Below are positions 9,275 through 17,411 of a stretch of 64,000 bases of DNA, one piece after another. Both the position numbers and the translations under genes were made by a program. The number at the start of each line of letters is the position of its first letter. The first letter of the stretch is position 1. This DNA is from Microbacterium esteraromaticum (lineage in GTDB: Bacteria > Actinomycetota > Actinomycetes > Actinomycetales > Microbacteriaceae), in the NCBI RefSeq assembly GCF_017303215.1, contig NZ_JAEMWU010000001.1:1240001-1304000 (forward strand), read 5' to 3'. The notes below the pieces were generated by a model. The model was given only the letters and a program-made list of their open reading frames with translations, was not told the DNA's origin and did no database searches.

Positions 9275-10228
9275 TCAGCCGACGCGGGTCACATCCGCCA
9301 GGTGGATGTAGGCGCTCTCGGTGGCGTGCACGAGCGTGACGACCATGTCGTTGATCGGCGTCGGCACTCCGGCGCGGCGCCCTTCGCGGGCGACCGCGCC
9401 GTTGATCGCATCGATCTCGCTGCGCCGTCGCAGCACGCCGTCCAGCCGCACCGACGGGTAGGCGTCGCCGATTCTGGTGCCGAGGTGCCGGATGTGCTCG
9501 ATCGGGTCGCCGACATCGAGGGTGACGCCCAGCGCTGACGCGACGTCGATCGCCTCCTGTGCGCACCCGCCGCCGATCTCCCACGCGGCGGGCGTGTCGA
9601 TGATGCGACCGATGGGCAGGCCGGTCAGGAACGAGGTTCCCGAGAACGCCGCGTTCATGATCAGCTTCTCCCACACCATCTGGTCGAGGTCGTCGAACAG
9701 TGCCACGCCGAAGCCTGCGCTGGTCCACACCTCTCCGCCTCGCTCGAGCGCTTCACGGGAGAGTCCGCGGTACGAGCCGAACCGCGTGATCTCGCGACCG
9801 TTGTGGTGAGCCTCTCCGGGCGTCGGCACCGATGCCCCGAATCCGCCGACGACACCGACGGCGATGCGGTCGGGATCGATGTGCTCCGCAGCGATCTGCG
9901 GGGAACCGAGCCCGTTCTGCACGGTCTGAACGATCGTGTGCTCGGCGAGCAGCGGTGCCACCGACTGCGCTGCGGCGGCGATGTCGTACGCCTTGGTCGC
10001 GATGATCACCAGATCGCAGGTGCCGATGCCCTCGGTCGTCGTTGACATCGACGCGAGGCGTACCGTGCGGTCGCCGCTGTCGCCGTACACGCGCAGCCCG
10101 CGTTCGTTCACCGCGGCGACGTGGTCGGTCCACAGCGTGACTCCGTGCACCTCGTGACCGGCTTCTTGCATCAAGCCGGCATAGACAGAGCCCATGGCTC
10201 CGCATCCGACGACAGCGACCTTTGCCAT
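9275..10228 (-). CDS. Ketopantoate reductase-like dehydrogenase (ApbA/PanE family)
   Basis: A 317-residue NAD(P)-dependent 2-hydroxyacid oxidoreductase. It has an N-terminal Rossmann fold (VAVVGCGAMGSVYAG) and the C-terminal ApbA domain with the catalytic Lys in WEKLIMNAAFSGTSFLTG. PanE proper makes pantoate from 2-dehydropantoate, but many paralogues act on other substrates. Here the gene is not among biosynthetic genes; it is divergent from a CoA-transferase and its promoter carries the palindrome also found before the ALDH operon. A catabolic role in pantoate or a related hydroxyacid is inferred. Confidence 0.8.
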   Translation of the reverse strand: MAKVAVVGCGAMGSVYAGLMQEAGHEVHGVTLWTDHVAAVNERGLRVYGDSGDRTVRLASMSTTTEGIGTCDLVIIATKAYDIAAAAQSVAPLLAEHTIVQTVQNGLGSPQIAAEHIDPDRIAVGVVGGFGASVPTPGEAHHNGREITRFGSYRGLSREALERGGEVWTSAGFGVALFDDLDQMVWEKLIMNAAFSGTSFLTGLPIGRIIDTPAAWEIGGGCAQEAIDVASALGVTLDVGDPIEHIRHLGTRIGDAYPSVRLDGVLRRRSEIDAINGAVAREGRRAGVPTPINDMVVTLVHATESAYIHLADVTRVG

Positions 10229-10255
10229 GCGTGTGTCCTCTCGGGTCAGTGGATG

Positions 10256-10274
10256 CCAGTGGTCTTACCTCTGG
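10256..10274. promoter_or_regulatory. 19-bp palindrome CCAG-N-GGT-N3-ACC-N-CTGG, FadR/PdhR-like operator
   Basis: The sequence CCAGTGGTCTTACCTCTGG is symmetrical except at the centre and the two N positions. Its core GGT-N3-ACC is the classical operator core of FadR/PdhR-type GntR regulators. On the minus strand it follows a TTGAAA-N17-CATGAT promoter for the ketopantoate-reductase-like gene, overlapping the expected early transcribed region. A near copy occurs at 29675-29693. Confidence 0.6.
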
Positions 10275-10377
10275 GTGATCCCCATCATGACCGACGCGGC
10301 GTTGAGTTTCAATGAAAGTCGGGAGATTCCTCGCGAGATCGGGTCATCCGGCGGGTTTGGCACGGAATGCTGGCAAA

Positions 10378-10387
10378 TTGTATCCAG
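10378..10387 (+). promoter_or_regulatory. TTGTATCCAG motif, copy A (CoA-transferase promoter)
   Basis: This decamer lies 47 bases before the CoA-transferase ATG and just upstream of a TAGCAT -10 candidate (10394-10399). The same decamer, reading towards the gene, occurs 48 bases before the CoA-ester lyase start at 12614 and upstream of the ALDH operon at 29759-29768. Confidence 0.5.
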
Positions 10388-10434
10388 AAGTTCTAGCATG
10401 AGGATTTCCAGCCTTCCCACGTGAGGAGATACCC

Positions 10435-11643
10435 ATGACAGGCACGACGCCCACGAGCGCACTCGCAGGCCTGCGCGTGATCGACGCGGCCTCGCTCGCC
10501 GCCGCACCCCTGGTGGCCACCTATCTGGCCGAGTTCGGTGCCGAGGTGATCAAGGTCGAAGACCCGAACGCCGGCGACGCGTTGCGCGCCTGGGGCGTGC
10601 GCAAGGACGGCGTCGGCCTGATGTGGAAGAGCGTCGCGCGCAACAAGAAGCCCGTCACCGCGAATCTGCGCACCTCCGCGGGGCAGGAGCTGCTCAAGCA
10701 GCTCGCCGGTGAGGCCGACGTCATCATCTTCAACACTCGGCCGAGCACGCTCGAGAAGTGGGGGCTCGACTACGAGTCGCTTCGCGAGACGCATCCGCAC
10801 CTGATCTACCTGCACATCACCGCATTCGGCGAGGGTGGCCCCGACACCGACCGTCCGGGGTTCGGAACGCTGGGCGAGGCGATGAGCGGGTTCGCCCACA
10901 CCACGGGTGAGGCCGACGGCCCGCCCACGCTGCCGTCCTTCATGCTGGCGGATGGTGTCGCATCATTGAACGCGGTGTACGCCGTGCTGATCGCGCTCTA
11001 CCACCGCGACGTGCGCGGAGGTGGCGGGCAGAAGATCGATGTGAATCTGGTCGAGCCGTTGGCGCGGCTGCTCGAGCAGTCGGTGCTGACCTTCGACCAG
11101 CTCGGCGAGAACCCGGCGCGCACGGGCAACCGCTGGGCGATCACCGTGCCGCGCAACACGTACAAGACCCAGGACGGGCGGTGGATCGTGATGTCGGGCA
11201 GTGCCCCGTCGATCGCGTTGCGCGTCTACAAGGCCATCGGTCGACCGGAGCTGGTCGACGACCCCGCCTACGCCGATCCGCAGCAGCGGTTGCAGCGCGC
11301 CGACGAGATCGATGCCATGGTCGCCGACTGGATCGGCGCGCACCCGTTCGATGACGTCATGCGCATCTTCGCCGACGAGCAGGTCGCCGTCGCCCCGGTC
11401 TACGACGCCGAGCAGCTTCTCGCCGACCCGCACCACCAGGCGCGTGGGACCTTTGTGCGGATGCCGGATGCCGACCTCGGCAGTATGCGTGTGCAGGCGC
11501 CCGTGCCCCGGTTGTCGGTCACGCCGGGACGAGTCGAGCATCTCGGGCGCGAGCTCGGCGCCGACAGCTCCGAGATCTACGCGTCGTGGCTCGGACTGGA
11601 CGAGGCCCGAATCGGCGAGCTGCGCGCCGCCGGCGCCGTCTGA
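10435..11643 (+). CDS. CaiB/BaiF (family III) CoA-transferase
   Basis: Moves CoA from a donor thioester to a carboxylic acid through an aspartyl-CoA intermediate. The 402 residues show the family start GLRVIDAASLAAAPLVATYLAEFGAEVIKVE (shown here only in part: LAEFGAEVIKVE), then TANLRTSAGQELLKQL, and the catalytic Asp in FMLADGVASLNAVYA near residue 173. GTGAGGAGA precedes the ATG. It is divergent from the ketopantoate-reductase-like gene and adjacent to two CitE-like lyases. Transferase plus lyase is the standard pair for activating and cleaving a malate-type dicarboxylate. The acid used is not readable from sequence; 3,3-dimethylmalate is my proposal. Confidence 0.88.
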   Translation: MTGTTPTSALAGLRVIDAASLAAAPLVATYLAEFGAEVIKVEDPNAGDALRAWGVRKDGVGLMWKSVARNKKPVTANLRTSAGQELLKQLAGEADVIIFNTRPSTLEKWGLDYESLRETHPHLIYLHITAFGEGGPDTDRPGFGTLGEAMSGFAHTTGEADGPPTLPSFMLADGVASLNAVYAVLIALYHRDVRGGGGQKIDVNLVEPLARLLEQSVLTFDQLGENPARTGNRWAITVPRNTYKTQDGRWIVMSGSAPSIALRVYKAIGRPELVDDPAYADPQQRLQRADEIDAMVADWIGAHPFDDVMRIFADEQVAVAPVYDAEQLLADPHHQARGTFVRMPDADLGSMRVQAPVPRLSVTPGRVEHLGRELGADSSEIYASWLGLDEARIGELRAAGAV

Positions 11644-11668
11644 CCGGTAGCTGTCCGTAGATGCCGAA

Positions 11669-11702
11669 AGCCCCTTTCGCCTGAACGCAGGCGAAAGGGG
11701 CT
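11669..11702. terminator. Rho-independent-type terminator between CoA-transferase and CoA-ester lyase
   Basis: A 14-bp stem AGCCCCTTTCGCCT/AGGCGAAAGGGGCT with a six-base loop lies between the convergent stops. It can serve both strands. Confidence 0.8.
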
Positions 11703-11729
11703 TCGTGGTGGTGGTGAGCACTCGCTCGA

Positions 11730-12614
11730 TCAGACCCCGAGGATCTTCTCGGCGCGCTCCACGATCGCGTAGTCGACCAGTCGGCCATCGTGCACGATGG
11801 CCCCCGAGCCGGCTGCCTCTGCGGCGGCGAACAGTTCGAGGATCATACGGGCGTTCGCCTTCTCGGCGTCAGACGCCTCGAACCCACGGTTGCTCAGGGG
11901 TACCTGGTTCGGGTGGATGAGCATCTTGCCGCGGAACCCGAACTGCCGTGCCTGGCGGCACATCGCGAGAAAACGCTCGTCCTCCTGGAACGCGATGAAG
12001 GGGCCGTCGAGGGGTTTGGAGACGCCCGCCGCGCGCGCCGCCAACACCAGTGCGGAGCGCGCGTAGAGCAGCTCCTCCGCGCTGTCGGAGTGGTCGAGTC
12101 CATCGATGTCGAGGTCGCGCATGAAGTCGTGCGCGCCGAAGATCGCCGTCTCGATGCGGGGGCTCGCCGCGAGGATCTGTCGTGCGTCGGCGATGCCCAG
12201 CGCCGACTCGATGAGGATCAGCATCCGCGTCGACCCCGGGGCCACACCGTGCAAGCGCTCCGCCTCGCCGATCCACTCGTCTGCGGCGCGCACCGTCTCG
12301 ACGTCCTCGACCTTCGGCAGGACGATGCCGTTCAGGTCGGGCTGGATGACGGCCTCGATGTCGGCCTGCGTGCGCCCGGTCGACGGGTGGTTGACCCGGA
12401 CGTAGCTGCGCACGTCGGGGATGCTCGCGATGCCCGCTCTGGCCAGTGCTCGTGCCGCGGTCTTGTTGGCGTCGGCGACGGCGTCCTCGAGGTCGAGGGC
12501 CGCGGCGTCGGGGCGGATCTCGTTCATCTTCTGCACCCGGCGTTCGTTGTCGGCCGGGCAGAAGAGCAGTGAGCGCAGCGGCGCCGGCGCTTCGGGGGCG
12601 GGTGCTTCAGTCAT
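11730..12614 (-). CDS. CitE-like CoA-ester lyase (HpcH/HpaI superfamily), copy 1
   Basis: A 294-residue TIM-barrel enzyme of the malyl-CoA/citramalyl-CoA lyase group. Motifs in order: LLFCPADNERRVQKM, ALDLEDAVAD (magnesium-binding Glu/Asp), YVRVNHPSTG, IVLPKVEDVE, LILIESALGI, AIFGAHDFMRDL, and FRGKMLIHPNQV near the end. The start at 12614 gives the natural N-terminus and has AAGG upstream; an in-frame 30-residue extension lacks support. The TTGTATCCAG motif sits 48 bases upstream, mirroring the CoA-transferase promoter. Probable retro-Claisen cleavage of a CoA-activated hydroxyacid; a thioesterase role is the alternative. Confidence 0.85.
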   Translation of the reverse strand: MTEAPAPEAPAPLRSLLFCPADNERRVQKMNEIRPDAAALDLEDAVADANKTAARALARAGIASIPDVRSYVRVNHPSTGRTQADIEAVIQPDLNGIVLPKVEDVETVRAADEWIGEAERLHGVAPGSTRMLILIESALGIADARQILAASPRIETAIFGAHDFMRDLDIDGLDHSDSAEELLYARSALVLAARAAGVSKPLDGPFIAFQEDERFLAMCRQARQFGFRGKMLIHPNQVPLSNRGFEASDAEKANARMILELFAAAEAAGSGAIVHDGRLVDYAIVERAEKILGV

Positions 12615-12662
12615 CAGACGACCTTGTCTCTCGTTCTTCGGCGATGGCATCACCGATGCGAT

Positions 12663-12672
12663 CTGGATACAA
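12663..12672 (-). promoter_or_regulatory. TTGTATCCAG motif, copy B (CoA-ester lyase promoter)
   Basis: On the minus strand the decamer reads towards the lyase gene, 48 bases from its ATG, almost the same spacing as copy A. A TCAAG-T-CTTGA palindrome at 12701-12711 lies in the same intergenic region nearer the divergent second lyase and could be a further operator. Confidence 0.45.
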
Positions 12673-12777
12673 TCGAAGATAGGGCGAGGGTGCGTGGTGG
12701 TCAAGTCTTGAACCTCGGGTGGACATCCGGCGCAGAAGCCTGAAAAATCAGCGAATCACAATGAAAGTGAGCATGCC

Positions 12778-13659
12778 ATGTCTGAGATCGTTCGTCCTCG
12801 CCGCTCTGCTCTGTACGTGCCCGGTGCGAACTCCCGGGCCCTGGAGAAGTCCACTGGTCTAGCCGCTGACATGATCATTCTCGATCTCGAGGACGCCGTG
12901 GCGCCGGCAGAGAAAGAAGCGTCGCGCACGCGCGTCTGCGCCGCGATCGAATCCCGGGCCTTCGGCCCTCGCGAAGTTCTGGTGCGCGTGAACGCTCGCG
13001 GTACGTCCTGGCATTGGGACGACCTGCGCGCTGTCGCAGCGACGCCTGCGCACGGGGTTCTGGTTCCGAAGGTGGACTCACCGCACGAGGCCGCGCGACT
13101 CGCGGATGCCCTTGACGAGCTCGATGCGCCGCAGTCGCTGAGGCTGTGGGTCATGATCGAGACCCCGCGCGCGGTGCTGGCCGCCGCCGAGATCGCCGCA
13201 CCGAGCGACCGGATCGAGGGACTCGTGATCGGCACGAACGACCTCGTGAACGATCTGGGTGCGCTGCATGTGCCGGGGAGGATGCCCGTGCTCTCGTCGC
13301 TGTCGCACACGATCCTTGCGGCCAGGGCGTCGGGCAAGGCGGTTCTGGACGGGGTCTACAACGCCGTGCGGGACACCGAGGGCTTCGTCGCCGAGGCCGC
13401 CCAGGGGCGTGCGCTGGGTTTCGACGGCAAGACACTGGTGCACCCCGCGCAGATCGGGCCGGCCAACGCGGCCTTCGGCCCTTCCGCGGCTGATGTGCAG
13501 CGGGCGCATGAGGTCATCGATGCCTTCTCGCAGGCCGAGGCCGCGGGCGAGGGCGTCACTGTGGTCGACGGTCAGATGATCGAGCACCTCCACGTCGTGC
13601 ACGCCCGACGCGTGATCGCGCTGCAGGCACAGATCGAGGCGTTGACGACCGCCGCGTGA
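12778..13659 (+). CDS. CitE-like CoA-ester lyase (HpcH/HpaI superfamily), copy 2
   Basis: A 293-residue paralogue of the divergent gene at 11730-12614, with the same motif order: ALYVPGANSRALEK, IILDLEDAVAPAEKE, LVRVNARGT, VLVPKVDSPHE, WVMIETPRAVL, LVIGTNDLVNDLG and FDGKTLVHPAQI. The two proteins differ clearly outside these motifs, so they are diverged paralogues rather than a recent duplication. It may cleave the same CoA ester, act on a different one, or be a (malyl-CoA type) thioesterase. A MarR gene follows after 64 bases on the same strand. Confidence 0.85.
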   Translation: MSEIVRPRRSALYVPGANSRALEKSTGLAADMIILDLEDAVAPAEKEASRTRVCAAIESRAFGPREVLVRVNARGTSWHWDDLRAVAATPAHGVLVPKVDSPHEAARLADALDELDAPQSLRLWVMIETPRAVLAAAEIAAPSDRIEGLVIGTNDLVNDLGALHVPGRMPVLSSLSHTILAARASGKAVLDGVYNAVRDTEGFVAEAAQGRALGFDGKTLVHPAQIGPANAAFGPSAADVQRAHEVIDAFSQAEAAGEGVTVVDGQMIEHLHVVHARRVIALQAQIEALTTAA

Positions 13660-13723
13660 CGTGCGCGAGGGGCTCCGCGTGAGCATCCACGACACGCGAT
13701 AGCGTGAACGTGAAGGAGTCCCG

Positions 13724-14257
13724 ATGAACAAGCGCCAACCGTTACCCGTCGACCCGATCGCCGAAGCGAAGCGGCAGTGGGTGCTTCACGGGTGGGCCGA
13801 TGCCGCCTCGGGGATGTCGGCCGTGACCTCCATCATCCGCGCACAGCAGCTCATGCTCACCAGAGTGGAGCGCACCCTCAAGCCGTTCGACCTGTCGTTC
13901 GCGCGATTCGAGATGCTGCGCCTGCTCGCGTTCACCCGGGAGGGGCGGATGCCGATGGCGAGCGTCATCGCCCGCCTGCAGGTGCATCCGACGAGCGTCA
14001 CGAACGCGGTGAACCGGCTGGTGAGCGACGGCCTGGTCGAGCGCGCTCCGCACCCCGAGGACGGCCGGGCCGCGATGGTCGTGCTCACGCCCTCGGGGCG
14101 CGAACTGATCGAAGAAGCCACCGTCGCCCTCAACGCCGTCTTCACCGAGCCGGGAATGCCCGACGACGACACTCTGGAGCTCGTGCGGATCCTGGCACGG
14201 TTCCGCAAGAGCGAGGGGGACTTCAGCGACCCCGTCGCACCGCCGGATCCGCTGTGA
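13724..14257 (+). CDS. MarR family transcriptional regulator
   Basis: A 177-residue winged-helix protein. The recognition segment is VIARLQVHPTSVTNAVNRLV and the wing contains ERAPHPEDGRAAMVVLTPSGRE (cited in part: HPEDGRAAMVVLTPSG), both typical of MarR. GAAGGAG lies seven bases before the ATG. It sits between the CoA-ester lyase and the convergent valine-branch operon and probably senses an acyl-CoA or an organic acid of the block; the ligand is not visible in the sequence. Confidence 0.88.
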   Translation: MNKRQPLPVDPIAEAKRQWVLHGWADAASGMSAVTSIIRAQQLMLTRVERTLKPFDLSFARFEMLRLLAFTREGRMPMASVIARLQVHPTSVTNAVNRLVSDGLVERAPHPEDGRAAMVVLTPSGRELIEEATVALNAVFTEPGMPDDDTLELVRILARFRKSEGDFSDPVAPPDPL

Positions 14258-14272
14258 TCGAACGGGCGGCCG

Positions 14273-15187
14273 TCAGCCGTCGATCGATGAGCTCTGCGCG
14301 CGGATCATCTCGATGATGCCGGAGAAGTCCCGGTGCGCACCATCGCCTTCGGCGTACGCACGGAACATGTCGCGCGCGTGGATGCCGAGTTGGGCGTCGA
14401 CACCGGTGAGTGCGATCGCGGCCTCGGCCAGGCCCAGATCCTTCGACATCAAGGCGCCGGCGAACCCCGGTCGGTAGTCGTCGTTCGCCGGACTCGTGGT
14501 GACCGGGCCGGGTACAGGGCAGTTCGTGGTCAGGGCCCAGCACTGGCCCGAGGCGTTGGACGCCACATCGAACAGCGCTTGATGGCCCAGCCCGAGCCGC
14601 TCCCCGAGGACGAAGGCCTCAGCGACCGCGATCTGCGTGATGCCGAGGATCATGTTGTTGCACACCTTCGCCGCCTGCCCCAGGCCGGATCCGCCGCAGT
14701 GCACGATCCGTTCGCCCATGATCTGCAGCACCGGGAGCGCCGCGGCGAAGTCCTCGTCGCTGCCGCCGACCATGAACGCCAGTGTTCCGCGCTGCGCGCC
14801 GATCACACCACCGGACACCGGGGCATCCGCCGCACGGTGCCCGGCCGTCAGCGCGAGGTCGTGCGCGCGGCGTGCTTCATCGACGGCGATCGTCGAGCAG
14901 TCCAGGAAGAGCGTGCCCGGGGATGCCGAGGCGAGCAGGCCCGGAGTGTGCTCGTCGCCCTGGTAGGCCGCGATCACATGAGCGCCCGTCGGGAGCATGG
15001 TGATGACGATCTCGGCGCCGGCCACGGCGGCATTCGGATCGGCGGCGACCTCGATCCCTTTCGCGCGTGCGGCATCGCGCGCGGCCGAGACGGGATCGAA
15101 ACCGAGAACACGGTGCCCGGCCGCCACGAGATTGGCGGCCATCGGGCCGCCCATGTGGCCCAGACCGAGAAAAGCGATGTCAGACAT
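14273..15187 (-). CDS. mmsB: 3-hydroxyisobutyrate dehydrogenase
   Basis: Oxidises 3-hydroxyisobutyrate to methylmalonate semialdehyde in valine breakdown. The 304 residues have the start IAFLGLGHMGGPMAANLVAAGH (nucleotide-binding GLGHMG), the substrate motif DAPVSGGVIGAQRGTLAFMVGG (cited in part: DAPVSGGVIGAQ), and the catalytic Lys in GQAAKVCNNMILG. It is the last gene of a four-gene minus-strand operon with mmsA, an acyl-CoA dehydrogenase and 3-hydroxyisobutyryl-CoA hydrolase, separated from the hydrolase by only 12 bases. Confidence 0.92.
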   Translation of the reverse strand: MSDIAFLGLGHMGGPMAANLVAAGHRVLGFDPVSAARDAARAKGIEVAADPNAAVAGAEIVITMLPTGAHVIAAYQGDEHTPGLLASASPGTLFLDCSTIAVDEARRAHDLALTAGHRAADAPVSGGVIGAQRGTLAFMVGGSDEDFAAALPVLQIMGERIVHCGGSGLGQAAKVCNNMILGITQIAVAEAFVLGERLGLGHQALFDVASNASGQCWALTTNCPVPGPVTTSPANDDYRPGFAGALMSKDLGLAEAAIALTGVDAQLGIHARDMFRAYAEGDGAHRDFSGIIEMIRAQSSSIDG

Positions 15188-15199
15188 GAGGGGTCCCCT

Positions 15200-16258
15200 T
15201 CAGGAGGTGAGTGCGGTGGTGAGTAGCAGGTCGTGATCGCCGTGCGGCGCGAAGTACGCGTCGACCAGCGCGCGGTCCTGTTCGTTGTAGGGCTGCCAGC
15301 GCGGCCGGCGGTCCTTGTCGATGACCTGTGCGCGCACACCCTCGACGAAGTCGGGTGCCGCGTGCGCGTGACGGGAGACGCGGTACTCCTGCCCGAGCGC
15401 CTGCTCCAGAGTGTCGAGCGTCGCGGCGCGACGCAGCGACTCCAGGGTCACGGCCAGCGCCATCGGCGACTGCCGAGCCATCGCAGCGGCTGCGCGGTCG
15501 GCATCCGCCCCGCCGGTCATCCGCAGCCGGTGAGCGATGCCGCTGATCGAGTCGGCGGCGAACGCGGCGTCGATCCACTCGCGCGCCGAGGCCAACGGGG
15601 GAGCACCTGCGTCCGTGCTGAGCAGCAGCACGGCCTCACCCGCTTCCATGCTCTCCAGGGCGGTGAGCAGTCGCGGAATCCGCTCGGAGGGCACGTACGC
15701 ATCGCTCAGGCCCAGGAACATCGCATCCGCGGCATTCAGCGTTGCGGCGGTGAGCGCCGCGAACGTGCCCAGGTGTCCTGGCGCATTCGCGAGCAGCCAG
15801 GTCGCACCGACATCGGGGACGAAGCCGATGCTCACCTCGGGCAGCCCGAGTGAGCTGCGCTCGGTGACCACACGGTGAGAGGCGTGCGCCGAGATGCCGA
15901 TCCCGCCGCCCAGCACGATGCCGTCCTGGACCGCCACGATCGGCTTGTCGTACCGGGCGATCTGCGCGTTGAGTCGGTACTCGTCGTACCAGAACGCGGC
16001 CGAGGCGGCGCCGTCACCCGAGCGGGCGTCGTGATACAGGCTGACGATGTCGCCACCCGCGCAGAGGCCGCGCTCGCCCGCACCCGTGATCGCGACCGTC
16101 CGAACCGAGTCGTCCTGCGCCCAGCCATCCAGGGCCGCGCGCATCGCGAGCACCATCGGGTGCGTGAGGGCGTTGATCGCGCGCGGGCGGTTCAGGGTGA
16201 TCACCCCGACCCGCCCGCGCCGTTCGATCAGCACGTCCGGTGTGGCATCCGCCGTCAT
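15200..16258 (-). CDS. 3-hydroxyisobutyryl-CoA hydrolase (ECH_2-type crotonase)
   Basis: Crotonase-fold thioesterase of 352 residues. GRVGVITLNRPRAINAL, GAGERGLCAGGDI (oxyanion region) and LGGGIGISAHASHRV, followed by PEVSIGFVPDVGATWLL, are diagnostic of the HIBCH branch rather than ordinary enoyl-CoA hydratases. The long C-terminal extension is also typical. The ATG overlaps the stop of the acyl-CoA dehydrogenase gene. No separate methacrylyl-CoA hydratase lies in this operon, so that step must be encoded elsewhere or be handled by a general crotonase. Confidence 0.88.
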   Translation of the reverse strand: MTADATPDVLIERRGRVGVITLNRPRAINALTHPMVLAMRAALDGWAQDDSVRTVAITGAGERGLCAGGDIVSLYHDARSGDGAASAAFWYDEYRLNAQIARYDKPIVAVQDGIVLGGGIGISAHASHRVVTERSSLGLPEVSIGFVPDVGATWLLANAPGHLGTFAALTAATLNAADAMFLGLSDAYVPSERIPRLLTALESMEAGEAVLLLSTDAGAPPLASAREWIDAAFAADSISGIAHRLRMTGGADADRAAAAMARQSPMALAVTLESLRRAATLDTLEQALGQEYRVSRHAHAAPDFVEGVRAQVIDKDRRPRWQPYNEQDRALVDAYFAPHGDHDLLLTTALTS

Positions 16259-17409
16259 CGTGCGCCCGCCAGCAGCCCGCGGCCCACGATCAGCCGCATG
16301 ATCTCGTTCGTGCCCTCGAGGATCTGGTGCACGCGCAGATCGCGGACCACGCGTTCGATGCCGTACTCGTGCAGGTAGCCGTAGCCACCGTGCAGCTGCA
16401 GCGCCTCATTGGCGACCCGGAACCCTGCGTCGGTGGCGAACCTCTTGGCCAGTGCGCAGGCGGAAGCGGCATCCGACGACTTCTCGTCCATCTGGGCCGC
16501 CGCGCGCGAGAGCAGCGCACGGGCCGCCTGCAGATCGGTCTCCATGTCGGCCAACGCGAACACGATCGACTGGTTCGCCGCGAGCGGGGCGCCGAACGCC
16601 TCGCGGTCCTTCACATAGGCGATGGCCCGGTCGAGCGTCCACTGCGCCCCACCCAGTGAGCAGGCGCCCATGTTCACCCGCCCGCCGTTGAGGCCCTTCA
16701 TGGCGATGGCGAAGCCCTCGCCCTCTTCACTCAGGCGATTGGTCACCGGGACGCGGACGCCGTCGAAGACCACCTGTCGCGTGGGCTGGGCGTTCCACCC
16801 CATCTTCCTCTCGTTCGGGCCGAACGAGAGGCCCGCCGCATCCGCGGGCACGAGGATCGCGCTGATGCCGCGCGCGCCGGAATCGGATGCCCCGGTGCGC
16901 GCCATCACGAGATATACCGCCGAGGTGCCCGCGCCGGAGATGAACTGCTTGGTGCCGTTGAGCACGTACTCGTCGCCGTCACGGGTCGCCGTCGTGGTGA
17001 TCGCCGCGGCATCCGATCCGGCGCCGGGCTCGGTGAGGCAGTAGCTGCCGAGGTCGGTCATCGCGACCAGTCCGGGAAGCCACTGCTCGCGCTGCTGCTG
17101 ATCACCGAACTCATCGATCATCCACGCCACCATGTTGTGGATCGAGATGTAGGCGGCGATCGTCGTGTCGCCCTTTGCGAGCTCCTCGAAGATCGCCACC
17201 GCGTCGAGACGCGATAGGCCGGAGCCGCCGACGTCCTCACGCACGTAGATGCCGCCGAGGCCGAGCTCTCCGGCATCCTGCAGGGCGTCGACCGGGAAGT
17301 GCTTGTCGGCATCCCAGTTCGCGGCGTGCGGTGCGAGCCGCGCGGTCGCGAAGTCGCGCACGGCGTCGACGAGCGCGGTGCGCTCTTCTGTCGTCAGTGT
17401 CGCGTACAT
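16255..17409 (-). CDS. Acyl-CoA dehydrogenase, probable isobutyryl-CoA dehydrogenase
   Basis: FAD enzyme of 384 residues that would desaturate isobutyryl-CoA. Motifs include YCLTEPGAGSDAAAI, SGAGTSAVYLVMARTG, KMGWNAQPTRQV, the ADMETDLQAARALL helix, and near the C-terminus LHGGYGYLHEYGIERVVRD with HQILEGTNEIMRLIVGR. The catalytic Glu is expected at Glu in the HEYGIER or EGTNE region by family comparison. It starts two bases after the mmsA stop, so coupling is tight. The isobutyryl substrate follows from the operon; a wider short branched-chain range is possible. Confidence 0.88.
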   Translation of the reverse strand: MYATLTTEERTALVDAVRDFATARLAPHAANWDADKHFPVDALQDAGELGLGGIYVREDVGGSGLSRLDAVAIFEELAKGDTTIAAYISIHNMVAWMIDEFGDQQQREQWLPGLVAMTDLGSYCLTEPGAGSDAAAITTTATRDGDEYVLNGTKQFISGAGTSAVYLVMARTGASDSGARGISAILVPADAAGLSFGPNERKMGWNAQPTRQVVFDGVRVPVTNRLSEEGEGFAIAMKGLNGGRVNMGACSLGGAQWTLDRAIAYVKDREAFGAPLAANQSIVFALADMETDLQAARALLSRAAAQMDEKSSDAASACALAKRFATDAGFRVANEALQLHGGYGYLHEYGIERVVRDLRVHQILEGTNEIMRLIVGRGLLAGAR

Positions 17410-17411
17410 GA

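Noticed and set aside
10310-12768. Shared word CAATGAAAGT at 10310 and 12759 as a third operator
   Set aside because: Only two copies, no symmetry, and different distances to the genes; too weak to claim.
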